This document shows positions 1 to 7,690 of a stretch of DNA of 64,000 nucleotides, in pieces. The position numbers and the translations under genes were made by a program. How positions within the stretch are numbered: the stretch's first letter is position 1; each line of letters starts with the position of its first letter. Under the pieces are notes generated by a model. That model made no database searches. It saw nothing but the letters and a program-made list of their open reading frames with translations, and was not told the DNA's origin. Origin of the DNA: an uncultured Anaeromusa sp. (GTDB lineage: Bacteria > Bacillota > Negativicutes > Anaeromusales > Anaeromusaceae); assembly GCF_963676855.1 (NCBI RefSeq), contig NZ_OY781460.1, forward strand, positions 558,001 to 622,000. The letters run 5' to 3'.

Positions 1-52
1 CCCTTGCTTCAAAGTGCAGCTTTGCACAAATCAGACAGAAAGGTGATGCAAC

Positions 53-2320
53 ATGATTTTGCGAAGATTCGTCCTAGCGCTACTTGCCTTCTCCTTGATG
101 GTATCCGTCTGCGCTGGCGCTCCTTCCGTAAAGTATCAAGTTGATAAGAACTATCCGCCGTACACCTTTCAAAACAAAGATTATCTATATGGCTTTGATT
201 CCAGCTTAATTACACTTGTATTAGATTCCACAGACTACGATGTCGACTACTCTGCCGACTCTTGGGATCGAGTCTATAAAAGACTACTAGTCGGCGATAT
301 CGATATTGGAGGCATCATTGCCGTTACGGAGGAACGAAAAAAAGAAGTCCTCTTTACTAAACCCTTATTTAATTCGTATGTTTCAATCTATACGGTAGCT
401 AATTTTCAAAAAGTAACCCTTGAGGATTTGGCAGACCTGCGCGTCGGCGTTGGAAAAAGCTACTATACCGAAAGTCTCCTACGAAATACCCTGCATATCT
501 CGCCCTACCAAACATACGACGATATTGACGATGCCCTTCCCGACTTACTTGCTGGAAAGATCGACGTAATTTTCGAAAATCAACAGCTCATGGATTATAC
601 GATTATTTCTAAGAATCTTAAAGGCATCGTTGTTCCCCAAGTTACGAATCTCTTTCCCCGAGAGCATGCCTACGCCGTTAGCAAGTCCCGCCCAGATTTA
701 GTAGAATATATGAACCGCAAACTCGATCAATTAAAAGACAACGGCGTTTTTGAAGAATTGTATGTAAAGTTTTTCTACGCTCATTCAGATGGCTATGTAG
801 CAGCACGCCAAGAAAAATTTATCTTTTTTCTACTTATGGCCGTAGCGTCGCTTATTGTTATCGGCATAGCGATTAAACTGTATATAAGCCACCTTAAAAA
901 GAAACTTAAAGTAAACTATGACCAATTGCTCCTCGCCCATGAAAATCTGCAAGCTCAAGAAGAAGAGTTAGCCGCTCAAAACGAAGAGCTCTTAGCCAAA
1001 GAAGAAGAACTACTTTGCAACTATAACAAAATCCACTACGCTTCTCTGCACGACAGTCTTACAGGCTTGCCCAATCGAGCACACTTGAACGAGCAATTAG
1101 AAGACGAACTCGAAAAATCCAAACAAGACGGCCGAACAGGTGCCGTTCTATTTATCGACTTAGACGACTTAAAAACGATCAATGATACATTAGGGCATCA
1201 ATATGGCGACGATTTAATTATTAAGTCTGGCTCTATTCTTGTAGCGAACACGAGCGAACCCGGTTTCGTCGCACGCATTGGCGGCGATGAATTTGTTGTT
1301 ATTTTGCCCGATCCCAAATCTCGCCAAGAACTCGAAAAAACAGCTTCAAAACTAATCCATGCGTTAGCCTATGAGTACGATACAGATACCATTCGCTTGC
1401 AGACCTCCGCAAGCATTGGTATTGCTCTATATCCGGAAAATGGCGATACCCGCGAAGAACTCCTTAAGAATGCCGATAACGCAATGTATGCGGCTAAAAA
1501 GAAGGGGAAAAACTGTTGGCGTTTTTACGAACCGGCCATGCAGGCGGAAGCCTATGAACAAATGGTCTTAAAAGTAGCCCTGCGCTCCGCGCTGAACCAA
1601 GGTGAATTAACGGTAGTGTATCAACCACAAGTTCGGGTCCGCGACCATGACGTCATTGGCTTTGAGGCCTTACTGCGCTGGGATAATGAACAACACGGCA
1701 GCATCTCTCCGAATGTTTTTATTCCCTTAGCAGAACAAACAGGCCTAATCCATTCGATCGGCGAGTGGGTATTAAAAGAGTCGTGCTTCTTTGCAAAACA
1801 CTTATCCGAGCAAGGACAAGGGCATATTCGAATCGGCGTTAACACATCGCCTATCCAATTATCTGATGAGTATTTTGTTACCATGGTGCAGCGAGTGATC
1901 ACCAACATAGGTATTCATCCCGAGCAGTTAGAACTGGAAATCACCGAAACCGCCCTTATGTCCTCCCTTGATAATGTAGTGCGCAATTTAACCAAACTCA
2001 ATGAACTGGGTGTGCGCCTCGCCCTTGATGACTTTGGAACCGGCTATTCTTCCCTAACTTATCTGCATCGCTTACCTGTAAATACGCTAAAAATTGATAA
2101 GTCCTTTATTGACCGGATGCTCAGTGACACTACGCAGAATTCTATCATTAAAAACATCATCGAGATGGCCCATACTATGAAAATGGTCGTAGTGGCAGAA
2201 GGCGTAGAATCCTCCGAGCAAGTTTCTTTTTTAGCACAAACTCATTGCGACTATATTCAAGGCTACTATTTTGGCCGCCCAGAACCACCCACTACGGCGA
2301 TACAATTACTGAAAACATAG
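53..2320 (+). CDS. Periplasmic-sensor GGDEF-EAL protein (bifunctional c-di-GMP enzyme candidate)
   Basis: The 755-residue protein starts with a signal sequence (about residues 1-22). A type-3 solute-binding domain follows (25-245), then one membrane helix (262-282), a Glu/Gln-rich coiled coil (290-325), a GGDEF domain and an EAL domain. The GGDEF motif is intact near residue 410. The EAL domain keeps EALLRW (near 538), ELEITE, DDFGTGYSSL, LKIDKSF and the Gln-Gly end, so both synthesis and hydrolysis of c-di-GMP are possible. By family knowledge, binding of a small solute outside the membrane would set the balance; the ligand cannot be read from sequence. The ATG lies behind AAAGGTG. The gene stands alone and ends at a hairpin shared with the opposing gene. 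Confidence 0.93.
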   Translation: MILRRFVLALLAFSLMVSVCAGAPSVKYQVDKNYPPYTFQNKDYLYGFDSSLITLVLDSTDYDVDYSADSWDRVYKRLLVGDIDIGGIIAVTEERKKEVLFTKPLFNSYVSIYTVANFQKVTLEDLADLRVGVGKSYYTESLLRNTLHISPYQTYDDIDDALPDLLAGKIDVIFENQQLMDYTIISKNLKGIVVPQVTNLFPREHAYAVSKSRPDLVEYMNRKLDQLKDNGVFEELYVKFFYAHSDGYVAARQEKFIFFLLMAVASLIVIGIAIKLYISHLKKKLKVNYDQLLLAHENLQAQEEELAAQNEELLAKEEELLCNYNKIHYASLHDSLTGLPNRAHLNEQLEDELEKSKQDGRTGAVLFIDLDDLKTINDTLGHQYGDDLIIKSGSILVANTSEPGFVARIGGDEFVVILPDPKSRQELEKTASKLIHALAYEYDTDTIRLQTSASIGIALYPENGDTREELLKNADNAMYAAKKKGKNCWRFYEPAMQAEAYEQMVLKVALRSALNQGELTVVYQPQVRVRDHDVIGFEALLRWDNEQHGSISPNVFIPLAEQTGLIHSIGEWVLKESCFFAKHLSEQGQGHIRIGVNTSPIQLSDEYFVTMVQRVITNIGIHPEQLELEITETALMSSLDNVVRNLTKLNELGVRLALDDFGTGYSSLTYLHRLPVNTLKIDKSFIDRMLSDTTQNSIIKNIIEMAHTMKMVVVAEGVESSEQVSFLAQTHCDYIQGYYFGRPEPPTTAIQLLKT

Positions 2321-2354
2321 AAAGACGGCGCTGCGACTTGCCAGCACCGTCTTT
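2321..2354. terminator. Bidirectional hairpin terminator
   Basis: A 13-bp stem (AAAGACGGCGCTG against CAGCACCGTCTTT, one mismatch) with an 8-base loop sits directly after the stop of the GGDEF-EAL gene. It lies between convergent genes. The T-tract is weak. Confidence 0.7.
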
Positions 2355-2390
2355 CTATGCTCGTTGTTATGGTTTCTATCCCTCTTTCGT

Positions 2391-2774
2391 TTACGCATCC
2401 AACCCGCGCAACGCTGCTTCTCCGAGAATACTCACCAATTTTCGTTTCGCCTGCTCCCGGATTTCTTCATCAATATACATATGCGCAATCCCCAGCGCTA
2501 CCAGCAAGGCCGTAGCATCATCCCCATACCCTACGCCGACAATCATATCCGGAATGACGTCAAAAGGCAAAATAAAATATCCCAACGCTCCATAAATCGT
2601 CGCTTTCACCTTCATCGGCACTTCCGGCTTCTGGGCAACATAGAAAAGCTGCAACGCTTTATAAATTAGAGAAGCGCCGATGCTTCTGGCATGTTTGAAC
2701 ACCTTTGCCAAAAACCGGCTTTGTGAATATTCATGTGCATAATTTCCGTAGCGCTCATCATTGGGCTCGTTCAT
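2391..2774 (-). CDS. YkvA-like DUF1232 family protein
   Basis: A 127-residue protein. Its middle carries the DUF1232 signature: a hydrophobic stretch ending in LPFDVIPD, followed by a gly-rich segment and DDATALLVAL (about residues 60-95). The family is widespread and small, with one or two hydrophobic helices, and has no established biochemical role. The start is ATG behind AAGGAG with a 5-base spacer. The gene is monocistronic, converges on the gene before it and shares its terminator. The family call is secure; no function can be offered. Confidence 0.85.
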   Translation of the reverse strand: MNEPNDERYGNYAHEYSQSRFLAKVFKHARSIGASLIYKALQLFYVAQKPEVPMKVKATIYGALGYFILPFDVIPDMIVGVGYGDDATALLVALGIAHMYIDEEIREQAKRKLVSILGEAALRGLDA

Positions 2775-3103
2775 TGTTTCTCCTTCAGCCGCCTCAAGAT
2801 ATTTTCAGCGGATTTATAAATATAGTTCTGAGGATCAATACTTTTACTAGTTTCTTAACCAAATCAAATACTCCATTCCCGCAAACCTATTAGTCAAATG
2901 AAAATGTTCCGCTTCTTATTAAAACATTGTGCTAAAAATTTAAACATCACCCAAAATTACTCTTTTTAATTAAACTACACTTTCACTATTCCAGTCACTT
3001 CAAGCCTTGTTAAAATAATAGCCTTTTTTCTTTAATAAGTCATTGTTTTTCTAGCATCTCTATAGCAATATAGCATAACCCATAATAGGCCTCAGAACAA
3101 AAT
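2775..3103. other. AT-rich intergenic stretch
   Basis: About 330 bases that are much more AT-rich than the surroundings. I see no convincing reading frame, repeat or RNA gene. The part nearest 2775 must hold the promoter of the DUF1232 gene, but no clear consensus stands out. Confidence 0.6.
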
Positions 3104-3133
3104 AAAAAAGGGCCTGCATCTCTGCAAACCCTT
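3104..3133 (-). terminator. Terminator of the tRNA-Val transcript
   Basis: On the minus strand an 11-bp stem (AAGGGTTTGCA against TGCAGGCCCTT, two G-U pairs) with a GAGA loop is followed by a T-run. It lies 8 bases after the CCA end of the tRNA. Confidence 0.85.
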
Positions 3134-3141
3134 GTAATTGC

Positions 3142-3216
3142 TGGTGGGGCATACTGGTTTCGAACCAGTGGCCTCTTGAATGTGAATCAAGCGCTCTCCC
3201 ACTGAGCTAATACCCC
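3142..3216 (-). tRNA. tRNA-Val (CAC anticodon)
   Basis: The minus strand folds into a full cloverleaf of 75 bases with encoded CCA. The acceptor stem is GGGGTAT with ATGCCCC (one G-U), the D stem GCTC/GAGC and the T arm ACTGG-TTCGAAA-CCAGT. The anticodon stem CTTGA/TCAAG encloses loop TTCACAT, giving anticodon CAC, which reads the valine codon GUG. It is transcribed in the same direction as the zinc-ribbon gene upstream and is followed by its own terminator. Confidence 0.95.
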
Positions 3217-3281
3217 TAACATTTTTTAATTTTACCATAACAATGTTTTCTTGTCCAGATAGTCATCGAGGTGATCTTTTC

Positions 3282-3458
3282 TCACTCGTCTTTGTCAGGT
3301 TCTTCTTCGATATCCGTTTCTTCTTCGTCGATCTCATCTAAAAGATAGCCCGGTTCACCGCAGTGGACGCAAACTACTTTAAGCTGCTCTTTCTTTGAGG
3401 CGACAGTAAAAACGTTCTCACATTTCGGGCATTTATAGGTAATCTTATGCATAGTCAT
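3282..3458 (-). CDS. Small zinc-ribbon protein (58 residues)
   Basis: A 58-residue frame. It has two CxxC knuckles, CPKC near residue 10 and CVHC near residue 30, about 20 residues apart, which is the spacing of a zinc ribbon. An acidic tail (DEIDEEETDIEEE) follows. The ATG sits 5 bases after GGAG, and a second in-frame ATG two codons later is less well spaced. It lies 85 bases downstream of the ABC-F gene on the same strand and 65 bases upstream of tRNA-Val. I do not recognise a named family. The acidic tail could mediate contact with a basic partner, but that is a guess. Confidence 0.8.
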   Translation of the reverse strand: MTMHKITYKCPKCENVFTVASKKEQLKVVCVHCGEPGYLLDEIDEEETDIEEEPDKDE

Positions 3459-3543
3459 TCACGCTCCGGCTGCTTACAGCTTGCTTATATCTTTTTCTAT
3501 TCTATCACAGTTCACGCAAGCTCGGCTAAAATGCGCAGACCAT

Positions 3544-5442
3544 TTAGCGGCTTTCATTGGCTTCCGCCAGTTCGCTTAGGTACGCCCAGCGCTCCATAAG
3601 CTCTTCCAACCGCGCCAGCAGCTGCTTTTCTCGCTCCAGCATCTCCTGCAAGAGAGAAAAATCACTGCCACCCTGAGCCAGCTGAGCGCGAACGGCGCGA
3701 AGCTCTCCTTCGGCAGAAGCGATAACCCCTTCAATTTCTTCAAACTCGCGCTTTTCCTTAAATCCCATACGAGGCGCGCGGTTTTGATTGCGCTCGTCGA
3801 CTTTGTCGCTTTCTTTCTGGCTGGACGCTTTCTCCGTTTCTCCCTGCGGCGCTCTGGCCTCCAGGTAGTCGCTGTAACCGCCGGGATAACGCCCGATAGA
3901 ACCACCTGCTTCAAAGGCGAAAATATGGTCGGCCACGCGATCAAGAAAGTAGCGGTCATGGGAGACCGTCAGCACCGCTCCGGGGAAGGTATCTAGGTAA
4001 TCTTCCAGCACCGCCAATGTTAGCGTATCCAAATCATTGGTGGGCTCATCCAAAAGCAGCACATTGGGAGCACTCATCAGCACCCGGAGCAAGTAGAGGC
4101 GGCGCCGTTCGCCGCCGGACAGCTTGGCTACAGACACGCCCTGGAGATGTGGCGGAAATAAGAAGCGCTCCAACATCTGCGCGGCGCTGATGACGCCGCC
4201 GTCCAAGGTCGCTATAAAGTTGGCCTCTTCACGAATGTATTCAATCACCCGCAGACGCGGGTCCATGTCGATGTTTTCCTGGGCGAAATAACCGATTTTA
4301 ACGGTCTGTCCCACCTTGATATTCCCCGCCTGCGGCTCTAGGTGACCGGCTATCAAGTTCAGTAGTGTCGATTTGCCGCTTCCGTTGGCGCCGACAATAC
4401 CGATGCGGTCATTACGCTTGACAATGTAGCTGAAGTCCTGCAAAACGCAGCCTTCGCCAAAATCATGGCTCAGGTGCTCCACTTCGATGACGGTTTTCCC
4501 CAAACGGCTGGAGCCTACGGACATCTCTAGGGCCGCCGCCTTGCCTAAGGATTGCTGCTCTGACAGCGTCTCAAAGCGTTCAATACGCGCTTTTTGCTTG
4601 GTACTGCGCGCCTTCGCGCCGCGCATCATCCAGGCCAATTCCTGGCGCAGCAGATTTTGGCGCTTGCGTTCGCTAGCCTCTTCGCGCTCTTCCCGCGCCG
4701 CTTTTTGTTCCAAAAAGAGACTGTAATTGCCCTCGTAACGGAAAAGGCGGCCTCGATCCAGCTCCAAAATGCCGGTAGTAACGCGATCTAAAAAGTACCG
4801 ATCATGGCTGATGACAAGCAGAGCCCCGTTACGGCGAGCCAACGTCTGCTCCAGCCAAGCCACGGTTTCGTGGTCGATATGGTTAGTAGGTTCATCCAAA
4901 ATCAACAGCTGCGCCGGATTGACGAGCGCCCCTGCCAGCGCCACGCGCTTGCGCTGTCCGCCGGACAAAGTTTTCATCTGTGCACTGAAATCGTCAATGC
5001 CTAGCTTGGTTAGAATGGTCTTGGCGTCGCTTTCCAGGGGCCAGGCGTTCTGCTCGTCCATTTTCTGCCCCAAACGCACTACCTGCGCCTGCAGCTCCTC
5101 ATCTCCGGGCCGGGCGGCAGCCGCCCCCAGCGCCGCCTCGTACTCCCGCAATACCTGCAAAATTGGCGAAGCGCCGCGAAAAACTTCTTGCAACACCGTG
5201 CCTTCTGGATCGTATTCGGGATCCTGCGATAGATATTCCACCTGCACGCCGCCGGCGCGACTGACGCGCCCCTCGTCCGGCGGTTCCAGGCCAGCTATCA
5301 CTTTTAAAAACGTAGTCTTGCCAGTGCCGTTAACACCGATAAGGCCCAACCGGTCGGTATCGCCGATCCCGAAAGTAACGTCCTCAAAAAGAGTGCGCTC
5401 GCCGTACTGCTTGCTCATATTTTCTATGGAAAGGATATGCAT
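3544..5442 (-). CDS. uup: ABC-F family ATPase, Uup type
   Basis: A 632-residue soluble protein with two ABC domains and no membrane segments. Domain 1 has GVNGTGKTT, LSGGQRKRVALAG and DEPTNHID (residues 1-240). A basic linker follows (about 245-290), then domain 2 with GANGSGKST, LSGGERRRL and DEPTNDLD (320-530). The C-terminal region (about 560-625) is a charged coiled coil, as in Uup and some ribosome-protecting members. ABC-F proteins act on the ribosome. The coiled coil and length favour Uup over EttA, which lacks the extension. The start is ATG behind AGAGGA with a 7-base spacer. No clear terminator separates it from the zinc-ribbon gene. Confidence 0.88.
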   Translation of the reverse strand: MHILSIENMSKQYGERTLFEDVTFGIGDTDRLGLIGVNGTGKTTFLKVIAGLEPPDEGRVSRAGGVQVEYLSQDPEYDPEGTVLQEVFRGASPILQVLREYEAALGAAAARPGDEELQAQVVRLGQKMDEQNAWPLESDAKTILTKLGIDDFSAQMKTLSGGQRKRVALAGALVNPAQLLILDEPTNHIDHETVAWLEQTLARRNGALLVISHDRYFLDRVTTGILELDRGRLFRYEGNYSLFLEQKAAREEREEASERKRQNLLRQELAWMMRGAKARSTKQKARIERFETLSEQQSLGKAAALEMSVGSSRLGKTVIEVEHLSHDFGEGCVLQDFSYIVKRNDRIGIVGANGSGKSTLLNLIAGHLEPQAGNIKVGQTVKIGYFAQENIDMDPRLRVIEYIREEANFIATLDGGVISAAQMLERFLFPPHLQGVSVAKLSGGERRRLYLLRVLMSAPNVLLLDEPTNDLDTLTLAVLEDYLDTFPGAVLTVSHDRYFLDRVADHIFAFEAGGSIGRYPGGYSDYLEARAPQGETEKASSQKESDKVDERNQNRAPRMGFKEKREFEEIEGVIASAEGELRAVRAQLAQGGSDFSLLQEMLEREKQLLARLEELMERWAYLSELAEANESR

Positions 5443-5550
5443 AACGTTTTCCTCTGTCTTCTTTTAACTCTAAATTCTATTGTACAAAAGGCGCTGCCAA
5501 AGCACAATGGAGAGCCGAGAAAAAGAAAGAACAGAGATTGCGACGCCGCT

Positions 5551-5712
5551 GGACGCGGCTAGGGTCGGTTGCGCCATGGACGGCATAGCAACCGACGTCC
5601 ACTGGAACTTAATCGGAGTCACGGGAGGGTACGAATGAGGATATGTGGGATGAAATTTCAACATGAGTACAGGGAGTAGAGGGAGGGTGCGACGGAGGTC
5701 CGGACCGAATCA
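5551..5712. repeat. Composite intergenic repeat, modules A and B
   Basis: Module A (5559-5605) contains a perfect 9-bp inverted repeat, GTCGGTTGC against GCAACCGAC, around a 15-base loop. Module B follows (from about 5614) with the pattern GGGAGGGTNCGANNGAGG, which recurs near 5686. Both modules recur near 59611-59752 in the opposite order, and B-like copies lie at 39839-39898 and, inverted, at 24667-24720. The block fills the gap upstream of the ABC-F gene. Short reading frames here are not credible. Confidence 0.7.
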
Positions 5713-5776
5713 TAGAGGAAAACAGAAATTGCTTCGCTCGCAAAAACAAAAATTAGTTAGAGCGCCAAAATAGAAA

Positions 5777-5803
5777 TCCCCCTAGGCAAAACCAGGGGGA
5801 GAG
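5777..5803 (-). terminator. Possible terminator downstream of the DsbA-like gene
   Basis: A 6-bp GC stem (CCCCCT against AGGGGG) with a 10-base loop is followed on the minus strand by ATTTCTATTTT. It lies beyond the hairpin element that abuts the dsbA-like gene, so it may be that gene's real transcript end. Confidence 0.45.
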
Positions 5804-5811
5804 AAATTCTC

Positions 5812-5976
5812 AGGGAAGCACTGATTCAATGCGGCGTGCCAGATTGGCAAAGAATTTTTTGTTCTTGTCAAGGCGACAACCCGCAGTCATAGCGGTGCTA
5901 TGTCGAGGAGTTGTCAACGCAGAGAAAACAAAAAAGGCTCGCCAAGACGGAGCGTCGCATGAAACAGTACTTCCCT
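5812..5976. mobile_element. MITE-like 165-bp hairpin element with terminal inverted repeats
   Basis: The ends match as inverted repeats of about 24 bp: AGGGAAGCACTGATTCAATG at the left and, as reverse complement of the right end, AGGGAAGTACTGTTTCATG. Inside are further nested inverted arms, TTGGC...TTTTTTGTT against AACAAAAAAGG...GCCAA and GACAAC against GTTGTC, around a core CGCAGTCATAGCGGTGCT. It has no coding capacity. The right end covers two bases of the stop codon of the neighbouring gene. The core and length match the element at 33605-33768. I see no clear target-site duplication. Confidence 0.7.
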
Positions 5977-6553
5977 AAAACAAGGTTTTTAACGTATCTT
6001 TAAACACGCTAAAGGAAATAACGCCTTCCAGCAGCTTTTCCTGGCCCCAGAGTACCGTAGGAACCCATTCAATTTGATGTTCCTGGCAATAGACCTCGTT
6101 ATCCAGCAAGCGCTGATCGTAACGCCCAGCCTGCAGCGCCTCAGCCAGCAAGAGGGAGTCTAAGCCGATCTTCTGGGCCAACGGAAGCAGCACAGGCAGT
6201 TGACTGATGTCCTTACCTGCGGCAAAGTATGCCGGAAACAAAGTGTCCAGCCACGCATCCCCTTTACCAGCGTCTTTGGCAAATTCCAACACTGCCAGCG
6301 CCTGGTGCGTATTAGCCACTATCGTCCTTGCCGATGGAACCAAGCCCAAGGAAGCTCCTAGTTGGTCAGGTTGAGATACGCCCGGCGTCCCCGGTTGTAA
6401 TGCTCTTCCCTCCGACTCCATCTCTGGATTTATTTCCCAAGGCAGCCACTCCACCTGCACTGGTGCCGTTCGCCGCAATTCTCGCACGTAGCCCCAAAGC
6501 AAATAACAGTAGGGACAGGCAAAATCAAAAACCACTCGCAACGATTGATGCAT
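5975..6553 (-). CDS. DsbA-family thiol oxidoreductase (FrnE/HCCA-isomerase-like)
   Basis: A 192-residue protein with a thioredoxin-like start and CPYC near residue 14, the redox motif of the DsbA/FrnE branch. The insert helical region and a C-terminal segment with WVPTVLWG (the cis-Pro position of the fold) are present. There is no signal peptide, so it should be cytoplasmic, unlike true DsbA. The start at 6553 is chosen because AAAGGAGG lies 7 bases upstream; a longer frame to 6586 has no site. The partner substrate is unknown. The last two bases of the coding region belong to the hairpin element at 5812-5976. Confidence 0.85.
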   Translation of the reverse strand: MHQSLRVVFDFACPYCYLLWGYVRELRRTAPVQVEWLPWEINPEMESEGRALQPGTPGVSQPDQLGASLGLVPSARTIVANTHQALAVLEFAKDAGKGDAWLDTLFPAYFAAGKDISQLPVLLPLAQKIGLDSLLLAEALQAGRYDQRLLDNEVYCQEHQIEWVPTVLWGQEKLLEGVISFSVFKDTLKTLF

Positions 6554-6603
6554 ATTGGCCTCCTTTTTCGAGAACGAAGAGCACACAGAGAAATCTTGAT
6601 TTT

Positions 6604-6650
6604 AAAAAACAAGACAGCTTTGCTGGGAAATTCCCTGCAAAGCTGCTATT
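6604..6650 (-). terminator. Terminator of the diacid-sensor chemoreceptor gene
   Basis: On the minus strand AGCAGCTTTGC pairs with GCAAAGCTGTCT around a 13-base loop, followed after two bases by TTTTTT. It lies directly after the chemoreceptor stop codon. Confidence 0.85.
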
Positions 6651-6660
6651 TTCCTGCCGT

Positions 6661-7509
6661 TTATACTAATTTTTGCAAATCCTGCTGCAGCGCTTGCACC
6701 TGTTTTGCCAGGGAAGAAAGCGTCTGTTCTTGGCGCTCAGTAATTTCCTTGTTGCCCCGTACATCAGCGCCGATGCGCAATACCGATCCTTTGATCGCCT
6801 GCAACGCTTGATTGATTTTGCCTAAAGAATCTGCAGAATACGTCGCTAGCTTGCGCACTTCGTCAGCCACTACCGCAAAGCCGCGTCCTTGTTCGCCTGC
6901 CCGCGCCGCTTCGATGGAGGCGTTCAGCCCCAAAAGATTGGTTTGGCTGGCAATGTTCCGAATATAGTCCAGCACCTGATTTAGGTCGTTAAGTTCTGTT
7001 TCTGTCACCTGTACGGCTTCCGCCATATCACTGTAACGTCCAGCTACTTGCGCCGCCGAAGAGTAAAGTCCTTCCATTTCACCTGTGACGGATTCTAACT
7101 GGGCCGCCACCTGCTGTAGGCCTTTTTCCCTTTCCTGCCGCTCCCGCTCCTTAGCAATCTCTTCATTGACCACAATGGCTGCCATTTTTTGCAAAGGCTT
7201 CACCGCTTCCGGGTCGCCGGTAATACCAATCACGCCCAGACGTTGCCCTTTGTATAAAATAGCGCCGTTATAGCCTGCTTTAACGCCGTCCATTTTGGCG
7301 GCATCTTCAACCGTTACCGCTACCTCATCTACGCGTCCTGCCATAATGCTCTCCGCCGCGCTATGTATTTTCCCCAGCCGCTCTGGTTGCTTAGTGGCGA
7401 TAATCTCGCCGCCCAAGCCCATAAAATTCACGTTACTCCCAGTCACTTCGTGAATCATTTCCACCACGCGTTGCGCCAACTCCAGCGGCACCGGATGATT
7501 CCAAGCCAT
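6661..7509 (-). CDS. Soluble chemoreceptor: CdaR-type diacid-recognition domain fused to MCP signalling domain
   Basis: A 282-residue protein with no membrane helix. Residues 1-125 match the sugar-diacid recognition domain otherwise found at the N-terminus of CdaR regulators (LAQRVVEMI, then a GxxIA...ERLGKIH stretch and [11 protein letters not shown]). Residues 130-280 form a coiled coil with the MCP hairpin tip ([32 protein letters not shown]). It is short for an MCP and has no HAMP domain or obvious methylation region. The start at 7509 has GAGAGGGG 8 bases upstream. It lies next to lactate permease and glycerate kinase, and two CdaR paralogs in the window share its sensor, so it probably detects a small hydroxyacid or diacid in the cytoplasm. 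Confidence 0.9.
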   Translation of the reverse strand: MAWNHPVPLELAQRVVEMIHEVTGSNVNFMGLGGEIIATKQPERLGKIHSAAESIMAGRVDEVAVTVEDAAKMDGVKAGYNGAILYKGQRLGVIGITGDPEAVKPLQKMAAIVVNEEIAKERERQEREKGLQQVAAQLESVTGEMEGLYSSAAQVAGRYSDMAEAVQVTETELNDLNQVLDYIRNIASQTNLLGLNASIEAARAGEQGRGFAVVADEVRKLATYSADSLGKINQALQAIKGSVLRIGADVRGNKEITERQEQTLSSLAKQVQALQQDLQKLV

Positions 7510-7625
7510 AAATGCAACCCCTCTCTTTTTCCGCTTGCTCTCCCTGCTCAACTCACTCTATGGATTCTCTCTAGTTATCTTATCGTAAAAAAGCATCTTT
7601 AAAAATACTTCTTACTTCACAACAA

Positions 7626-7664
7626 GGCGAAGGAAGCCCGCCTTCAAGGCTAGCTTCCTTCGCC
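7626..7664 (-). terminator. Probable terminator of lctP
   Basis: A perfect 12-bp stem (GGCGAAGGAAGC against GCTTCCTTCGCC) with a 15-base loop lies just past the lctP stop. The T-tract that follows on the minus strand is poor, so termination may be incomplete. Confidence 0.65.
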
Positions 7665-7690
7665 GCTGCACTCGGTTAGTCCAATTTCTC

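Noticed and set aside
4769..5467. 232-residue plus-strand frame opposite the ABC-F gene
   Set aside because: It is a shadow of a well-conserved gene, with Ser/Arg/Pro-rich composition and no start site.
5470..5664. 64-residue minus-strand frame
   Set aside because: It lies entirely in the A/B repeat with no ribosome site and no protein-like composition.
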